The notes below the pieces were generated by a model. That model saw only the letters and a list, made by a program, of their open reading frames with translations, was not told the DNA's origin and searched no databases. From contig CAVUJV010000028.1 of assembly GCA_963741845.1 (NCBI GenBank), positions 1 through 64,000 of the forward strand: a stretch of 64,000 bases of DNA. The letters run 5' to 3'. Below, one piece after another: positions 40,335-49,508 of this stretch; position 1 is the first letter of the stretch; every line of letters begins with the position of its first letter. Origin of the DNA: Roseiarcus sp963741845 (GTDB lineage: Bacteria > Pseudomonadota > Alphaproteobacteria > Rhizobiales > Beijerinckiaceae). The translations under genes and the position numbers were made by a program.

Positions 40335-40964
40335 ATGTCGACCCCCCCATCGCCCGCAAATAGGCGCGACAATAAGGCGCTCTCAGCGCGTCCCCCGACC
40401 GAGGCTCTGAAGGGGCTGGAGGAAGCGACGGGTTTCCGGAAACGCGGCCCGGCGCCCGTTCACTTGTGGAATCCGCCCGACTGCGGGGACATCGACATGC
40501 GAATCGCTGCCGATGGAACATGGTTTTATTGCGGCTCCCCGATCGGCCGGCTTCCGCTGGCGCAGCTTTTCGCCTCGATCCTGCGCAAGGACGGGGACCG
40601 CTACGTGCTGGTGACGCCCGTCGAGAAGGTCGGAATCCGGGTCGACGACGCCCCTTTTGTCGCGGTCGAGATGAATGTGGACGAGACGGGCGCCGAGCCG
40701 GCGCTTGCCTTCCGCACCAATGTCGAGGACTGGGTGACGGCCGGGCCGGACCATCCGATGCGATTCGAGCGGGGCGCGGCCGAGGGCCTCAAGCCTTACG
40801 TGCGCGTGCGCGGGAATTTATGGGCGCTGGTCAAGCGCTCGCTCTATTACGAACTCGTGGAGCGCGGCGTGACGGAGCCCCATGACGGGCAGGAGTGGTT
40901 CGGCGTGCGCTCGCAGGGTGTGTTTTTCCCGGTTTGTCCGGCGAGCGAGATCGAAGGGTTGTGA
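40335..40964 (+). CDS. DUF1285 domain protein
   Basis: A 209-residue protein with the DUF1285 pattern: HLWNPPDCGDIDMRIAADGT, WFYCGSPIGRLPLAQLFASI and SLYYELVERGVTE. Function is unknown; a solved relative has two small beta domains. It is divergent from moxR and overlaps the next gene by 4 nt (GTGA), opening the unit DUF1285-NUDIX-DUF6111-cca, which is conserved in many alphaproteobacteria. Confidence 0.92.
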   Translation: MSTPPSPANRRDNKALSARPPTEALKGLEEATGFRKRGPAPVHLWNPPDCGDIDMRIAADGTWFYCGSPIGRLPLAQLFASILRKDGDRYVLVTPVEKVGIRVDDAPFVAVEMNVDETGAEPALAFRTNVEDWVTAGPDHPMRFERGAAEGLKPYVRVRGNLWALVKRSLYYELVERGVTEPHDGQEWFGVRSQGVFFPVCPASEIEGL

Positions 40965-41623
40965 ACGAGAGTCGCACATTCGCGGGCGCGAAGGCCGATT
41001 GGGTCCGGCGGCTGGCCCAGGAGAAGCTGGCGCCGGACTTCACGCTGGACGAGTTCGCGAGGGCCGGGCGCGCCCGGTTCGGCGATTTCGCGCTCAATGG
41101 CGGACCGCCGGGCGAGGAGACCTTCAACCGCGCCAGGCCCGCGGCGGTGCTCGCGCCGCTCGTCCTGCGCGATAGCGGCCTCAACGTGCTCCTGACGCAG
41201 CGGACCTCGCATCTTCGCGCGCATTCCGGCCAGATCGCCTTTCCGGGCGGAAAGATCGACCCGGGCGAGACGCCGCTCGGCGCGGCCCTGCGCGAGGCGC
41301 GCGAGGAGATCGGCCTCGACTTCCGCTTCGTCGAGCCGCTCGGCTGGCTCGATCCCTATCTCACCGGCACGGGCTATCGCATCGCGCCGCTGGTCGCGCT
41401 GGTCGATCCGTCCTTCACGCCGACCCTCAATGCGGACGAGGTCGAGGAAGCGTTTGAAACGCCCTTCGCTTTCCTCATGGACCCCGCGAACCACCGGCTC
41501 GACGAGCGGGAGTGGCAGGGCAAGGTCCGGCGCTTCTACGCCATGCCGCATGAAGGACGCTACATCTGGGGCGCGACGGCCGGCATCCTGCGCAACATGT
41601 ACGAGCGGCTTTTCTCGCCATGA
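40961..41623 (+). CDS. NUDIX CoA pyrophosphatase-like hydrolase
   Basis: Start GTG 40961 overlaps the DUF1285 stop; the product has 220 residues. The NUDIX box is complete: GGKIDPGETPLGAALREARE followed by EIGLDF, and the upstream LLTQRTSHLRAHSGQIAFPG is the extra motif of the CoA pyrophosphatase (NudL/YeaB) subfamily, which cleaves CoA to 3',5'-ADP and 4'-phosphopantetheine. It overlaps the following gene by 4 nt. Confidence 0.93.
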   Translation: MNESRTFAGAKADWVRRLAQEKLAPDFTLDEFARAGRARFGDFALNGGPPGEETFNRARPAAVLAPLVLRDSGLNVLLTQRTSHLRAHSGQIAFPGGKIDPGETPLGAALREAREEIGLDFRFVEPLGWLDPYLTGTGYRIAPLVALVDPSFTPTLNADEVEEAFETPFAFLMDPANHRLDEREWQGKVRRFYAMPHEGRYIWGATAGILRNMYERLFSP

Positions 41624-41880
41624 GCCGCGCGCTTCTGGAGTCGCTTGCGCTCTTTCTCAGTCCCTTTGCGGTCTATGTGATCTATCTCCTCCTGCGGGCG
41701 CGCTGGCCTCTGGAAGTCGACCATTGGACGACGGGCCGCGTGTCGATGCTCACGCTCATCGGCCTCGTAGCGGCGGTGCTCGGCTTCGTTGGGCTGGCGC
41801 TGTTCGCGCCGCGCGGACAGGGCGTCTATGTCCCGGCGCATGTGGAGAACGGCGTGCTCGTGCCCGGGCGGTTCGAATGA
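41620..41880 (+). CDS. DUF6111 family small membrane protein
   Basis: An 86-residue protein with two predicted membrane helices (SLALFLSPFAVYVIYLLLRA and LTLIGLVAAVLGFVGLALFA) and the C-terminal GVYVPAHVENGVLVPGRFE. It overlaps both neighbours by 4 nt, in a translationally coupled series ending in cca. Function is unknown. Confidence 0.9.
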   Translation: MSRALLESLALFLSPFAVYVIYLLLRARWPLEVDHWTTGRVSMLTLIGLVAAVLGFVGLALFAPRGQGVYVPAHVENGVLVPGRFE

Positions 41881-43176
41881 CCGGCCTGCCGGGGCTCGAG
41901 GACGGGCGGCTTCGCGACCGCGAATGGCTCGAACGCCGCCCTCTTGCAAAGGTTCTCGACGCGCTGAACGGCGACGGCGAGGAAACGCGGGTCGTCGGCG
42001 GCGCGGTGCGCGATCTCGTCCTCGGCCTGCCCGTCGGGGAGGTCGACCTTGCGACGACCGCCCTCCCCGAGGCGGTGAGGCGCCGCGCCAAAGCGTCCGG
42101 CTTCAGGACGATCCCCACGGGTCTCTCGCACGGGACCGTGACCGTGATCGCCGAGGGACGCACCTTCGAGACGACGACGCTGAGAGAGGACATCGAGACC
42201 GACGGGCGCCACGCGAAGGTCGTTTTCGGGCGGGACTTCGACGCGGACGCGCGCCGCCGGGATCTCACGATCAATGCGCTCTCGCTCGACCGCGACGGCT
42301 TCGTCCACGATCCGGTCGGCGGCCTTGCCGATCTCGCAGCGCGGCGCGTGCGCTTCATCGGCGACGCCGGCCAGCGCATTCGCGAGGACTATCTGCGCAT
42401 CCTCCGCTTCTTCCGCTTCTCCGCCCGCTTTGGCGAGGGTCCGCTCGACGCCGAAGGTTTTGCCGCCGCGATCCGCAATCGGCGAGGGGCTCGACCGCCT
42501 CTCGCGCGAGCGCATCCGCATGGAAGTCTTCAAGCTCGTCGTTGCGCCGCGCGCCCCGGAGGTCGTGACGGCGATGGCGGACTCCGGCTTCTTTCCAGTC
42601 GATCTTCGCAGGCATGGCCTATCCGGGCCGCTTCCGTCGGCTTGTCGCGTCCGATCGCCAGCGCTCGCAGCCCGAGGACGCCATGTTGCGCATGATGGCG
42701 CTCGGCGTCGTCACGATCGAAGACGCCGATCGCTTACGCGAACGATTGAAGTTTGCGAACGCCGAGCACAGACGCGCGTCGCAGGCTGCGAAGGCGCTCG
42801 AGAAGCTGCACGGCATAGAGCGGGCTCCCTCCTTACGGAGCCTTGACGCGCTCTCCCTGATTTGCGGACGCGAGGCGGCCCGCGACGCGCTCCGACTCGC
42901 GGAAGCCGAAGCTGGCGCCGCGCCCGACGACGCTGACTTTTCCGCAGCCGAAATCGTCACCTGAGCCAGACGCCCGAGCCGGCGCTGCCTTTCTCGGGAA
43001 AGGACGTCCTCGCGCGCGGCGTCCTGCCGGGTCCGAAAGTCGGGCGGGCGCTCAAGGCGTTTCAGGAAGCCTGGCTCGCGGCGGGAATGCCGTCCGATTC
43101 CAGAACACTGGACCGGCTTCTCGACGACGCGGTCGGCCGGAACATGGCGAGCCGCCGCGACGGTCACAAAGACTGA
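41877..43176 (+). CDS. cca: CCA tRNA nucleotidyltransferase (three frameshifts in this sequence)
   Basis: Class II nucleotidyltransferase that adds CCA to tRNA 3' ends (poly(A)-polymerase-like family). From ATG 41877 the intact catalytic part has RVVGGAVRDLVLGLPVGEVD and ARRRDLTINALSLDRDGFVH. The frame breaks near 42475-42500, where GEGLDRLSRERIRMEVFKLV is displaced; again near 42600-42615, before AYPGRFRRLVASDRQRSQPE; and once more at about 42958-42964, before PALPFSGKDVLARGVLPGPK. The true stop is then TGA 43174-43176, for about 430 residues. Three breaks could mean a real pseudogene, but the protein level is well conserved and the activity is needed, so error remains possible. Confidence 0.85.
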
Positions 43177-43195
43177 CGAGCGCCCGCAGACGCCG

Positions 43196-43612
43196 TCACC
43201 AGGCGACGAATTCCTCCGCCCCGCCGAACGCGGCGGGGAAGCCTCGGTAATGCGGGAGGTTGTCGACGACAGGCAGCACCGCATGCGCGCATTGCACATG
43301 GAACCGCGGCTTGAACGCGCCTTCGGGGAGAAGATAAGGGCTCACGCTGCGCATGCCGACACCCGCGAGTTCGGCGAATAGAAACGTTCCGCAATCGGCG
43401 CAGCGCATCCGTTGCGTCGCCTTGACCACCATCGGCGCAGGGTCTCCGCGAAGGACTTCGACCGCCTGCCGGGGAAAGATGGCGGCCGGAACATAGGCCG
43501 CTCCGTGCGCGGCCTGACAATCGTCGCAGTGGCAGTAGAGTTGCGCGACGGGGTCGCCCGCGATTTTCAATCCGATGCCGCCGCAGCGGCATTGCGTTTC
43601 GATGGTCTGCAA
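43196..43612 (-). CDS. GFA family zinc protein (glutathione-dependent formaldehyde-activating enzyme-like)
   Basis: A 138-residue protein of the GFA/CENP-V fold, probably starting at TTG 43612 with GGAGG about 9 nt upstream. Cysteine pairs typical of the two zinc sites are in TQCRCGG, YCHCDDCQAAHG and RCADCGTFLF. The Gfa name refers to one member that accelerates S-hydroxymethylglutathione formation; most homologs have unknown roles. It is convergent with cca. Confidence 0.9.
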   Translation of the reverse strand: MQTIETQCRCGGIGLKIAGDPVAQLYCHCDDCQAAHGAAYVPAAIFPRQAVEVLRGDPAPMVVKATQRMRCADCGTFLFAELAGVGMRSVSPYLLPEGAFKPRFHVQCAHAVLPVVDNLPHYRGFPAAFGGAEEFVAW

Positions 43613-43689
43613 GATTCGCTGCCTCCATTCAGTCCCGAACGTCGGGCTTACACCCGGCCAGTGTCAGAATCTGTCAGGAGCAGGCGGCG

Positions 43690-44553
43690 TCAATAAAACC
43701 CGATCGGGAAATATTTCAGGTAAATCTCGGGGTAGACGCCCTTCGAGGCGAGGCGGTGGAGCGCCCAGTCGAGCGCGTGTCTGAGCGCGTCATCCTCCTT
43801 GCGGACGGCGATGCCGACCCCTTCGCCGAAAAATTTGCTCTCCGTATAGGGCCCGCCGAGGAAGCCGCAGCAGTCGGCGGACGCCGCGCCGTTGAGCCAG
43901 ACCGCGAAGGTGAGGCCGTCGGCGAAGGCGAGCGCCACCTCGCCGCTGCGAAGCGCCGCCTGCAAGGCCGCCACGGTCGGGTAAGGCTTCTCCTTCGCCG
44001 CGGGAAAGAACGTCTTGAGATAGGCCTCGTGCGCGGTCCCCGCGACGACGCCGACCGTCTTGTCTTTGAGCGTTGCGACGGTCGGCGTCTCATTCGCCGG
44101 AAAGGCGTTCTTCCGCGCGATGAAGCGGGCGGGCGTCTGATAGTAGGGGTGGGAGAAATCGACCCTCTTTCGCAGATCGACGGTCGGCGCGATGGAGGCG
44201 ATCACCGCGTCGCCCTTGCCTTCCTCAAGCGAGTCGAGGAGCGTATCCCAGGGGCGCGCCTGAATCGTGCAGGCGATATCGAGCTCATCGCAGATGGCCC
44301 GGGCGATATCGACGTTGAACCCGGTCAGGCTCCCGTCCGGCAGCGCGTAATTCAGCGGCGGATAATCATCGCTGGTGAGAAAGCGGATCGCCCGCAGGGC
44401 CGAAAGATCGGGACGGTCGGGACGCAGATTGGGGTCCCAGAAGCTCGGGGCGGTGTTCGAAGGCGACGCCGCGACTGCGGGCCCATTAAAGCACAACGCA
44501 AAGATGACTACGGTTGCAGCGAAAAAAAGTGACCCCAGTACAGTCTTTTTCAT
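43690..44553 (-). CDS. Periplasmic solute-binding protein, family 3 (amino-acid type)
   Basis: A 287-residue exported binding protein starting MKKTVLGSLFFAATVVIFAL with a signal peptide ending AVA. The SBP family 3 core is visible: LTGFNVDIARAICDELDIAC, DAVIASIAPTVDLRKRVDFS and KTVGVVAGTAHEAY. Such proteins bind polar amino acids or similar anions. No permease or ATPase gene is adjacent, so it is an orphan component that either pairs with a transporter elsewhere or acts as a receptor. Confidence 0.9.
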   Translation of the reverse strand: MKKTVLGSLFFAATVVIFALCFNGPAVAASPSNTAPSFWDPNLRPDRPDLSALRAIRFLTSDDYPPLNYALPDGSLTGFNVDIARAICDELDIACTIQARPWDTLLDSLEEGKGDAVIASIAPTVDLRKRVDFSHPYYQTPARFIARKNAFPANETPTVATLKDKTVGVVAGTAHEAYLKTFFPAAKEKPYPTVAALQAALRSGEVALAFADGLTFAVWLNGAASADCCGFLGGPYTESKFFGEGVGIAVRKEDDALRHALDWALHRLASKGVYPEIYLKYFPIGFY

Positions 44554-44643
44554 GACAAGCCGAAACAAATGTTGTCAGATGTTCACGTATAACGCTCCGT
44601 CAACGATCGGAGCGCGGCTGAGGGGACATAACGACCTAGCGCC

Positions 44644-46599
44644 ATGGTGGGGAACTCGCAAGGCCGCGCGATGGATGCGGTTCCATCGGCGAGCGTGGTT
44701 ATCGGTCGTCCGTTCGCTCGATCGGCTGCCACCCTTGAGCTCGCAACGGACGGGCGGGCGCGAAGCCTCCCGCCCGAACTCGCTTTCCTCGCACAACAGG
44801 GCGGCGTTTCGCCCGACACGCTGCTCGCTGCGCTTTCCAGAGGACCGCGGGACGCTCTGCCCCTCGAGGCGATCCTCGCGGCGGGCGTGATCGACGAAGA
44901 GCGCTACTATGCCGCCCTCGCGCGTCGGCTGGGCTGCCGATATTATCGGGGCGCGCCCGATTTCGCGCCCGGTTTCGACGCGGTTCGCAGCCTGCGCTGC
45001 GGCGTAGCTCCGCTCGCCGGGGGCCTCGGAGAGCCGCGCGCCGTCATCGCGCCGGACGGACTTTCGGTCGCCCGACTGATCGAAGCGACCGCGTCGGGGC
45101 GTCTGAACGGACGGGATTTCGCGGTCGTCGCGCCGCGCCGCTTCGCGGCCCTGGTCAGACTCCGCGGCGGCGACGCAATTCTGGCCAATGCGCTGGGCCG
45201 TCTGCCCGAAGCCCTCTCGTCGCGCCGCGGGATGACGGGCCCGCAGATCGCCGTCGCGGGACTCCTTGCGGCGGTTTGCGCGCTGCTCGGACTGGCTTCG
45301 CCCCCGGCGCTCCTCGGCGCCTTTTCGCTCGCGCTCTGGGCGTTCTTTCTCGCGACGATCGCGCTTCGCTCGATGGCCACGGTCGCCGACAACGCGACGC
45401 CCCGGCCGCCGCTTCTCGAAGACGACGAGGCGCCCGTCTATACGATCGTCGCCGCCGCCTATCGCGAAGCGAACGTGATCGAAAACCTGATCCGCGCCTT
45501 CGAGGCGCTCGATTATCCGAAGGCCAGGCTCGACATCAAGATCGTGGTCGAGGCGCGCGACGGAGAGACCCTCGCGAAGCTCGCGCGTCTGAAGTTGCCC
45601 CCGCGCTACCACGTCATCGTCGCGCCGCCGGGGGCGCCCCAGACCAAGCCGCGCGCGCTCAACATCGCGCTCGCGGAAGCGCGCGGCGAATTGATCGTCG
45701 TCTATGACGCGGAGGACAAACCCGCGCCGGACCAGCTCCGCCTCGCGGCCTCGCGCTTTGCCCGGGAGCCGGGCCTCGATTGCCTGCAGGCGCGGCTCGT
45801 GATCCGCAACAGCTCCGATTCGTGGCTGTCGAAAGCCTTCGCGCTCGAATATGCGGCCCTGTTCGACCTCGTGAATCCGGGCCTTTGCGGGCTCGGATTG
45901 CCGATTGCGCTCGGCGGCACCTCCAATCACTTCCGGGTGAGCTCGCTCGTCGCCGCCGGCGGGTGGGACGAATGGAACGTCGCCGAAGACGCCGACCTCG
46001 GCGTCCGCCTCGCCCGCCTGGGGCGCCGGGTCGGCAGCCTCAACTCCGACACGAGCGAAGAAGCGCCCCACGAACTCGGCAACTGGTTCCGCCAGCGGGT
46101 GCGCTGGCAGAAGGGCTGGATCCAGACTTCGATCGTGCATGCCCGCGACCCGCGGCTGCTCGTCCGCGAAGTCGGCGGGCGGCGCGCGATCGCAGCGGCG
46201 GCGCTCGTCCTTGGCTCGGTGGTCGGCGCGCTGTTCTGGCCGATCTTCGCTCTCGACACGCTCTGGCGCGCCATCGCCGCAATCGCCTTCGTCCCCTCGG
46301 GCTGGCGGGAGGCCGTCGATCTTTTCACCTACGGCCTGGCGCTCGCCGGAGCCTGGGCCATCGTCATTCCCGCGCTGGTCGCCGGGCGTCAGCGGCGCCT
46401 CGCCGTCGACGCCAGAACGCTCGCGCTCCTTCCCGTCTATTACCTCCTTGTCTCCGCGGCCGCCTGGACCGCGATCTACGACTTCGCGCTGAGGCCCCAT
46501 TATTGGGCGAAGACCGCCCACGGGCGGACGAGGCCCGCCACACGAACCCGGCCCGTCCTGCTCGGTCCCGCCATCCGGGCGCAGGCGGCGCGGGATTGA
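44644..46599 (+). CDS. Family 2 glycosyltransferase with N-terminal GspE_N-like domain
   Basis: A 651-residue membrane protein (MVGNSQGRAMDAVPSASVVI; ATG 44671 is an alternative start). Residues about 55-180 resemble the type II secretion GspE N-terminal domain (LEAILAAGVIDEERYYAALA). Membrane helices follow, then a GT2 catalytic domain: YTIVAAAYREANVIENLIRA, VVYDAEDKPAPDQL (D,D metal site), AEDADLGVRL (base) and the product-site QRVRWQKGW. Helices close the protein. Processive cellulose/hyaluronan synthase-like enzymes share this build. No partner for polysaccharide synthesis or export is adjacent. It is divergent from the binding protein. Confidence 0.88.
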   Translation: MVGNSQGRAMDAVPSASVVIGRPFARSAATLELATDGRARSLPPELAFLAQQGGVSPDTLLAALSRGPRDALPLEAILAAGVIDEERYYAALARRLGCRYYRGAPDFAPGFDAVRSLRCGVAPLAGGLGEPRAVIAPDGLSVARLIEATASGRLNGRDFAVVAPRRFAALVRLRGGDAILANALGRLPEALSSRRGMTGPQIAVAGLLAAVCALLGLASPPALLGAFSLALWAFFLATIALRSMATVADNATPRPPLLEDDEAPVYTIVAAAYREANVIENLIRAFEALDYPKARLDIKIVVEARDGETLAKLARLKLPPRYHVIVAPPGAPQTKPRALNIALAEARGELIVVYDAEDKPAPDQLRLAASRFAREPGLDCLQARLVIRNSSDSWLSKAFALEYAALFDLVNPGLCGLGLPIALGGTSNHFRVSSLVAAGGWDEWNVAEDADLGVRLARLGRRVGSLNSDTSEEAPHELGNWFRQRVRWQKGWIQTSIVHARDPRLLVREVGGRRAIAAAALVLGSVVGALFWPIFALDTLWRAIAAIAFVPSGWREAVDLFTYGLALAGAWAIVIPALVAGRQRRLAVDARTLALLPVYYLLVSAAAWTAIYDFALRPHYWAKTAHGRTRPATRTRPVLLGPAIRAQAARD

Positions 46600-46733
46600 G
46601 CAGCGCGCGCCGCGTAGCGCCAGGAACCGCCGCCGTCGCAGCGAGTCGCCGGAACCGCTCGATTCGACTCGCGGGCCGGAATTTCTAGTGTGCGCCCCCT
46701 TCCTTCCGCCCGAATGCGGAAAAGTCTGGACGC

Positions 46734-48425
46734 ATGATGACGAATACGCCGCAAACCCTTCGCGAAGCCGCCGGGACTTCAAAGGCCTGGCCTTTCGAGG
46801 AGGCGCGCAAGGTGATCGAGCGCCTCAGGCGCTCGCCGAAACCGGAGGTGATCTTCGAGACCGGCTACGGCCCCTCGGGCCTGCCGCATATCGGCACGTT
46901 CGGCGAGGTCGCGCGGACGACCATGGTCCGCCACGCCTTCCGCATCCTGACCGACGACAAGGTGAAGACGCGCCTCATCGCCTTCTCCGACGACATGGAC
47001 GGCTTGCGCAAGATCCCGGACAACATCCCGAACCGCGAGATCGTCGCCCCCCATCTCGGCAAGCCGCTGACGCAGGTGCCGGACCCGTTCGGCGAATACG
47101 ACAGCTTCGCCGCGCATAACAACGCGAGGCTGCGCCGGTTCCTCGACCGCTTCGGCTTCGACTACGAATTCATGTCCTCGACCGAGACCTATGCCTCCGG
47201 CCGGTTCGACGCCGCGCTCCTTCGCATGCTGGAGCGTTTTGACGAGATCCAGGCGATCATGCTGCCCTCGCTCCGCGAAGAACGCGCGGCGACCTATTCG
47301 CCCTTCCTCCCCATCCACCCGAAGACGGGCGTGGTCATGCAGGTCCCTGTCCTCGCGCATGACGCGAAGGGCGGCACGATCCGCTGGCGCGATCCCGACA
47401 CCGACGAGGAATTCGAGACCCCCGTCACCGGAGGCCGGTGCAAGCTGCAATGGAAGCCCGACTGGGCGATGCGCTGGCATGCGCTTGGCGTCGATTACGA
47501 GATGGCGGGCAAGGACCTGATCGACTCGGTGAAGCTCTCCTCGCGCATCTGCAAGGCGCTCGGCTCCGAGCCGCCGGCCGGCTTCAACTACGAGCTCTTC
47601 CTCGACGAGAACGGGCAGAAGATCTCGAAGTCGAAGGGCAATGGCCTCACGATCGAGGAATGGCTCACCTATGCGAGCCCCGAAAGCCTCGGGCTTTTCA
47701 TGTTCCAGAAGCCGACCGCGGCCAAGCGGCTCTATTTCGACGTCATCCCGCGCACGGTCGACGACTATCTGGGCTTCCTCGACGCCTATCCGCGGCAGGA
47801 ATGGAAGGAGCGGCTCGGCAATCCGGTCTGGCATGTCCATTCCGGCGAGCCGCCCGCGGCCGAGACGCTGGCGCACGGCGACGGGCAGACGTCCGTGTCC
47901 TTCGCGATGCTGCTCAATCTCGCGACCGTCGCCAACAGCGACAATCCCGCCGTGCTCTGGGGCTTTTTGCGCCGCTATGCGCCCTCCGCCTCGCCCGACA
48001 ATCATCCGCGCCTCGACGCGCTGGTGCGCTATGCGATCGCTTATTTCCGCGACTTCGTCGCGCCCAGGAAGCGATACCACGCGCCGGACGAAGTCGAGCG
48101 GGACGCGCTCCAGCGCGTCTCGGCCCGGCTCGCCGAAATGCCGGCCGGAGCGAGCGCCGAGGAAATCCAGCACGCGCTTTACGACATCGCGCGGCCGATT
48201 CCGCGTTATCAGGACCTGGCCGCAAAGGGCGCAACCCCGGAGCGGCCCGGCGTCTCGAACGACTTCTTCAACATGGTCTATCGGGTGCTGCTCGGCGAGG
48301 AGCGCGGCCCGCGCCTCGGATCGTTCATCGCGCTCTACGGGATCGCGGAAACGCGCGCGCTCATCGAGCGGGCGCTCGCCGGCGAGCTTGTGCAGGCGCG
48401 GCCGGCGGCGGCCGTCGCGGGCTGA
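46734..48425 (+). CDS. lysK: Lysyl-tRNA synthetase, class I
   Basis: Charges tRNA-Lys. The 563-residue protein is the class I (archaeal-type) LysRS, found also in alphaproteobacteria instead of the class II enzyme. The HIGH motif is HIGTFGE within YGPSGLPHIGTFGEV, and the KMSKS motif is KISKSKG starting at Lys296. The C-terminal anticodon-binding part is complete. Start is taken at MMTNTPQTLREAAG; either of the two adjacent ATG codons is possible. Confidence 0.96.
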   Translation: MMTNTPQTLREAAGTSKAWPFEEARKVIERLRRSPKPEVIFETGYGPSGLPHIGTFGEVARTTMVRHAFRILTDDKVKTRLIAFSDDMDGLRKIPDNIPNREIVAPHLGKPLTQVPDPFGEYDSFAAHNNARLRRFLDRFGFDYEFMSSTETYASGRFDAALLRMLERFDEIQAIMLPSLREERAATYSPFLPIHPKTGVVMQVPVLAHDAKGGTIRWRDPDTDEEFETPVTGGRCKLQWKPDWAMRWHALGVDYEMAGKDLIDSVKLSSRICKALGSEPPAGFNYELFLDENGQKISKSKGNGLTIEEWLTYASPESLGLFMFQKPTAAKRLYFDVIPRTVDDYLGFLDAYPRQEWKERLGNPVWHVHSGEPPAAETLAHGDGQTSVSFAMLLNLATVANSDNPAVLWGFLRRYAPSASPDNHPRLDALVRYAIAYFRDFVAPRKRYHAPDEVERDALQRVSARLAEMPAGASAEEIQHALYDIARPIPRYQDLAAKGATPERPGVSNDFFNMVYRVLLGEERGPRLGSFIALYGIAETRALIERALAGELVQARPAAAVAG

Positions 48426-48505
48426 CGGCTTCCGGGCCGGCGCGCGGCGCCGATTGCCTTTCGCGCGCGTTTCCGCTTAATGCGGCGCCTGACGCCCGCG
48501 GCGAC

Positions 48506-48581
48506 GGGCCGGTAGCTCAATGGTTAGAGCCGGCCGCTCATAACGGTCTGGTTGCAGGTTCGAGTCCTGCCCGGCCCACCA
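48506..48581 (+). tRNA. tRNA with CAU anticodon (elongator Met or Ile2), CCA encoded
   Basis: A complete cloverleaf can be drawn: acceptor GGGCCGG with CCGGCCC, D arm GCTC/GAGC, anticodon stem GGCCG/CGGTC with loop CTCATAA, T arm GCAGG-TTCGAGT-CCTGC, and genomic CCA at 48579-48581. The G1-C72 pair excludes the initiator type. A CAU anticodon may be elongator Met, or Ile2 after lysidine modification; the sequence leaves this open, with Ile2 slightly favoured by general resemblance to alphaproteobacterial genes. Confidence 0.95.
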
Positions 48582-48660
48582 GCCAAGGTTTCTGCCAGGA
48601 ACCGGAAGGCCCGAAGACCGCGGCGCTTCGAGGCGCAGCGGCCCTCCTGCGGAGATCCTA

Positions 48661-49506
48661 TCACGTCGGCGGGTTGCAGATGTTCTTCACCGATTGCAGA
48701 ACCGCCTCGGGAGAGAAGACCCGGTCCATCCAGCCCTCCTTGAAGATCACCGGGCCGGCTTCTGCGATCGCCTGGAGCGCGCCGTCGGAGAAGCGGCCCT
48801 CCTTGAAGATCTCGAAGGTGATCGCGAGCTCGATATTGAGATGGCCGAGGATGAAGTCGATCGCGGCCTGACGCGGCACGCCGCGCTTGATCGCCCCCTC
48901 GGTCGCCTCGCGCAGGACATAGGCGAAGGTCGCGCCGACCGTCTCGGAGAGAGCCGGCTCGAGAATCGCGAGCTGCTCGACGGTGCAGCGATGCGACGCC
49001 ATCACCGGCTTGTAGATGGTGCGCGCCACCTCCTCGCAGAGCGCGTAGTGCGCCTCCGGGCCCTGCATCAGAGCGCAGACGATGTTCTGCCTGGCGCGCA
49101 CGCCGCCGAAATAGTCGCGCCTGGCGTCGGGGTCGGTCTCGTCGTTGAAGATCGGCGGGTGGCAGGGATGGGTGACGAAATAGGTGAGGTCGTCGCGCTT
49201 CGGCAATTCGCCGGCATGGGGCGCGGCGGCGTCGAGCATGATGACGGCGGTTCCGGGCCGGAGATCGGCGACGAAGGTTTTCAGGATCTTGCCGATGAGC
49301 CGGTCCGGCACCGCCATGACCACGACATCGGCGTCGGCGAGAGCGTCCGCCTGCGGGACGCATGGAAAGCCGGTCGCGGCCGCGAGCCTCTCGCGGCCCT
49401 CGGCTGAGACTTCGACATGCGCCACCTCGAAACGCGTGCCTTTCAGGTTGGTCGCGAGCCGCACGCCCATTTTTCCGCCAGCGCCGAGCAAAGCAATCTT
49501 GGTCAT
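48661..49506 (-). CDS. apnO: D-apionate oxidoisomerase-like NAD-dependent dehydrogenase
   Basis: A 281-residue Rossmann dehydrogenase (MTKIALLGAGGKMGVRLATN) with a phosphogluconate-dehydrogenase-type C-terminal domain (AEAGPVIFKEGWMDRVFSPE). In apionate catabolism such an enzyme oxidises and isomerises D-apionate to 3-oxo-isoapionate. That assignment rests mainly on context: the kinase gene lies 2 nt upstream (or overlaps, if GTG 49512 is used) and an RLP gene precedes that. ATG 49506 has GAGGGAG about 9 nt upstream and is preferred. Other 6PGDH-like enzymes acting on sugar acids are possible. Confidence 0.72.
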   Translation of the reverse strand: MTKIALLGAGGKMGVRLATNLKGTRFEVAHVEVSAEGRERLAAATGFPCVPQADALADADVVVMAVPDRLIGKILKTFVADLRPGTAVIMLDAAAPHAGELPKRDDLTYFVTHPCHPPIFNDETDPDARRDYFGGVRARQNIVCALMQGPEAHYALCEEVARTIYKPVMASHRCTVEQLAILEPALSETVGATFAYVLREATEGAIKRGVPRQAAIDFILGHLNIELAITFEIFKEGRFSDGALQAIAEAGPVIFKEGWMDRVFSPEAVLQSVKNICNPPT

Positions 49507-49508
49507 CG

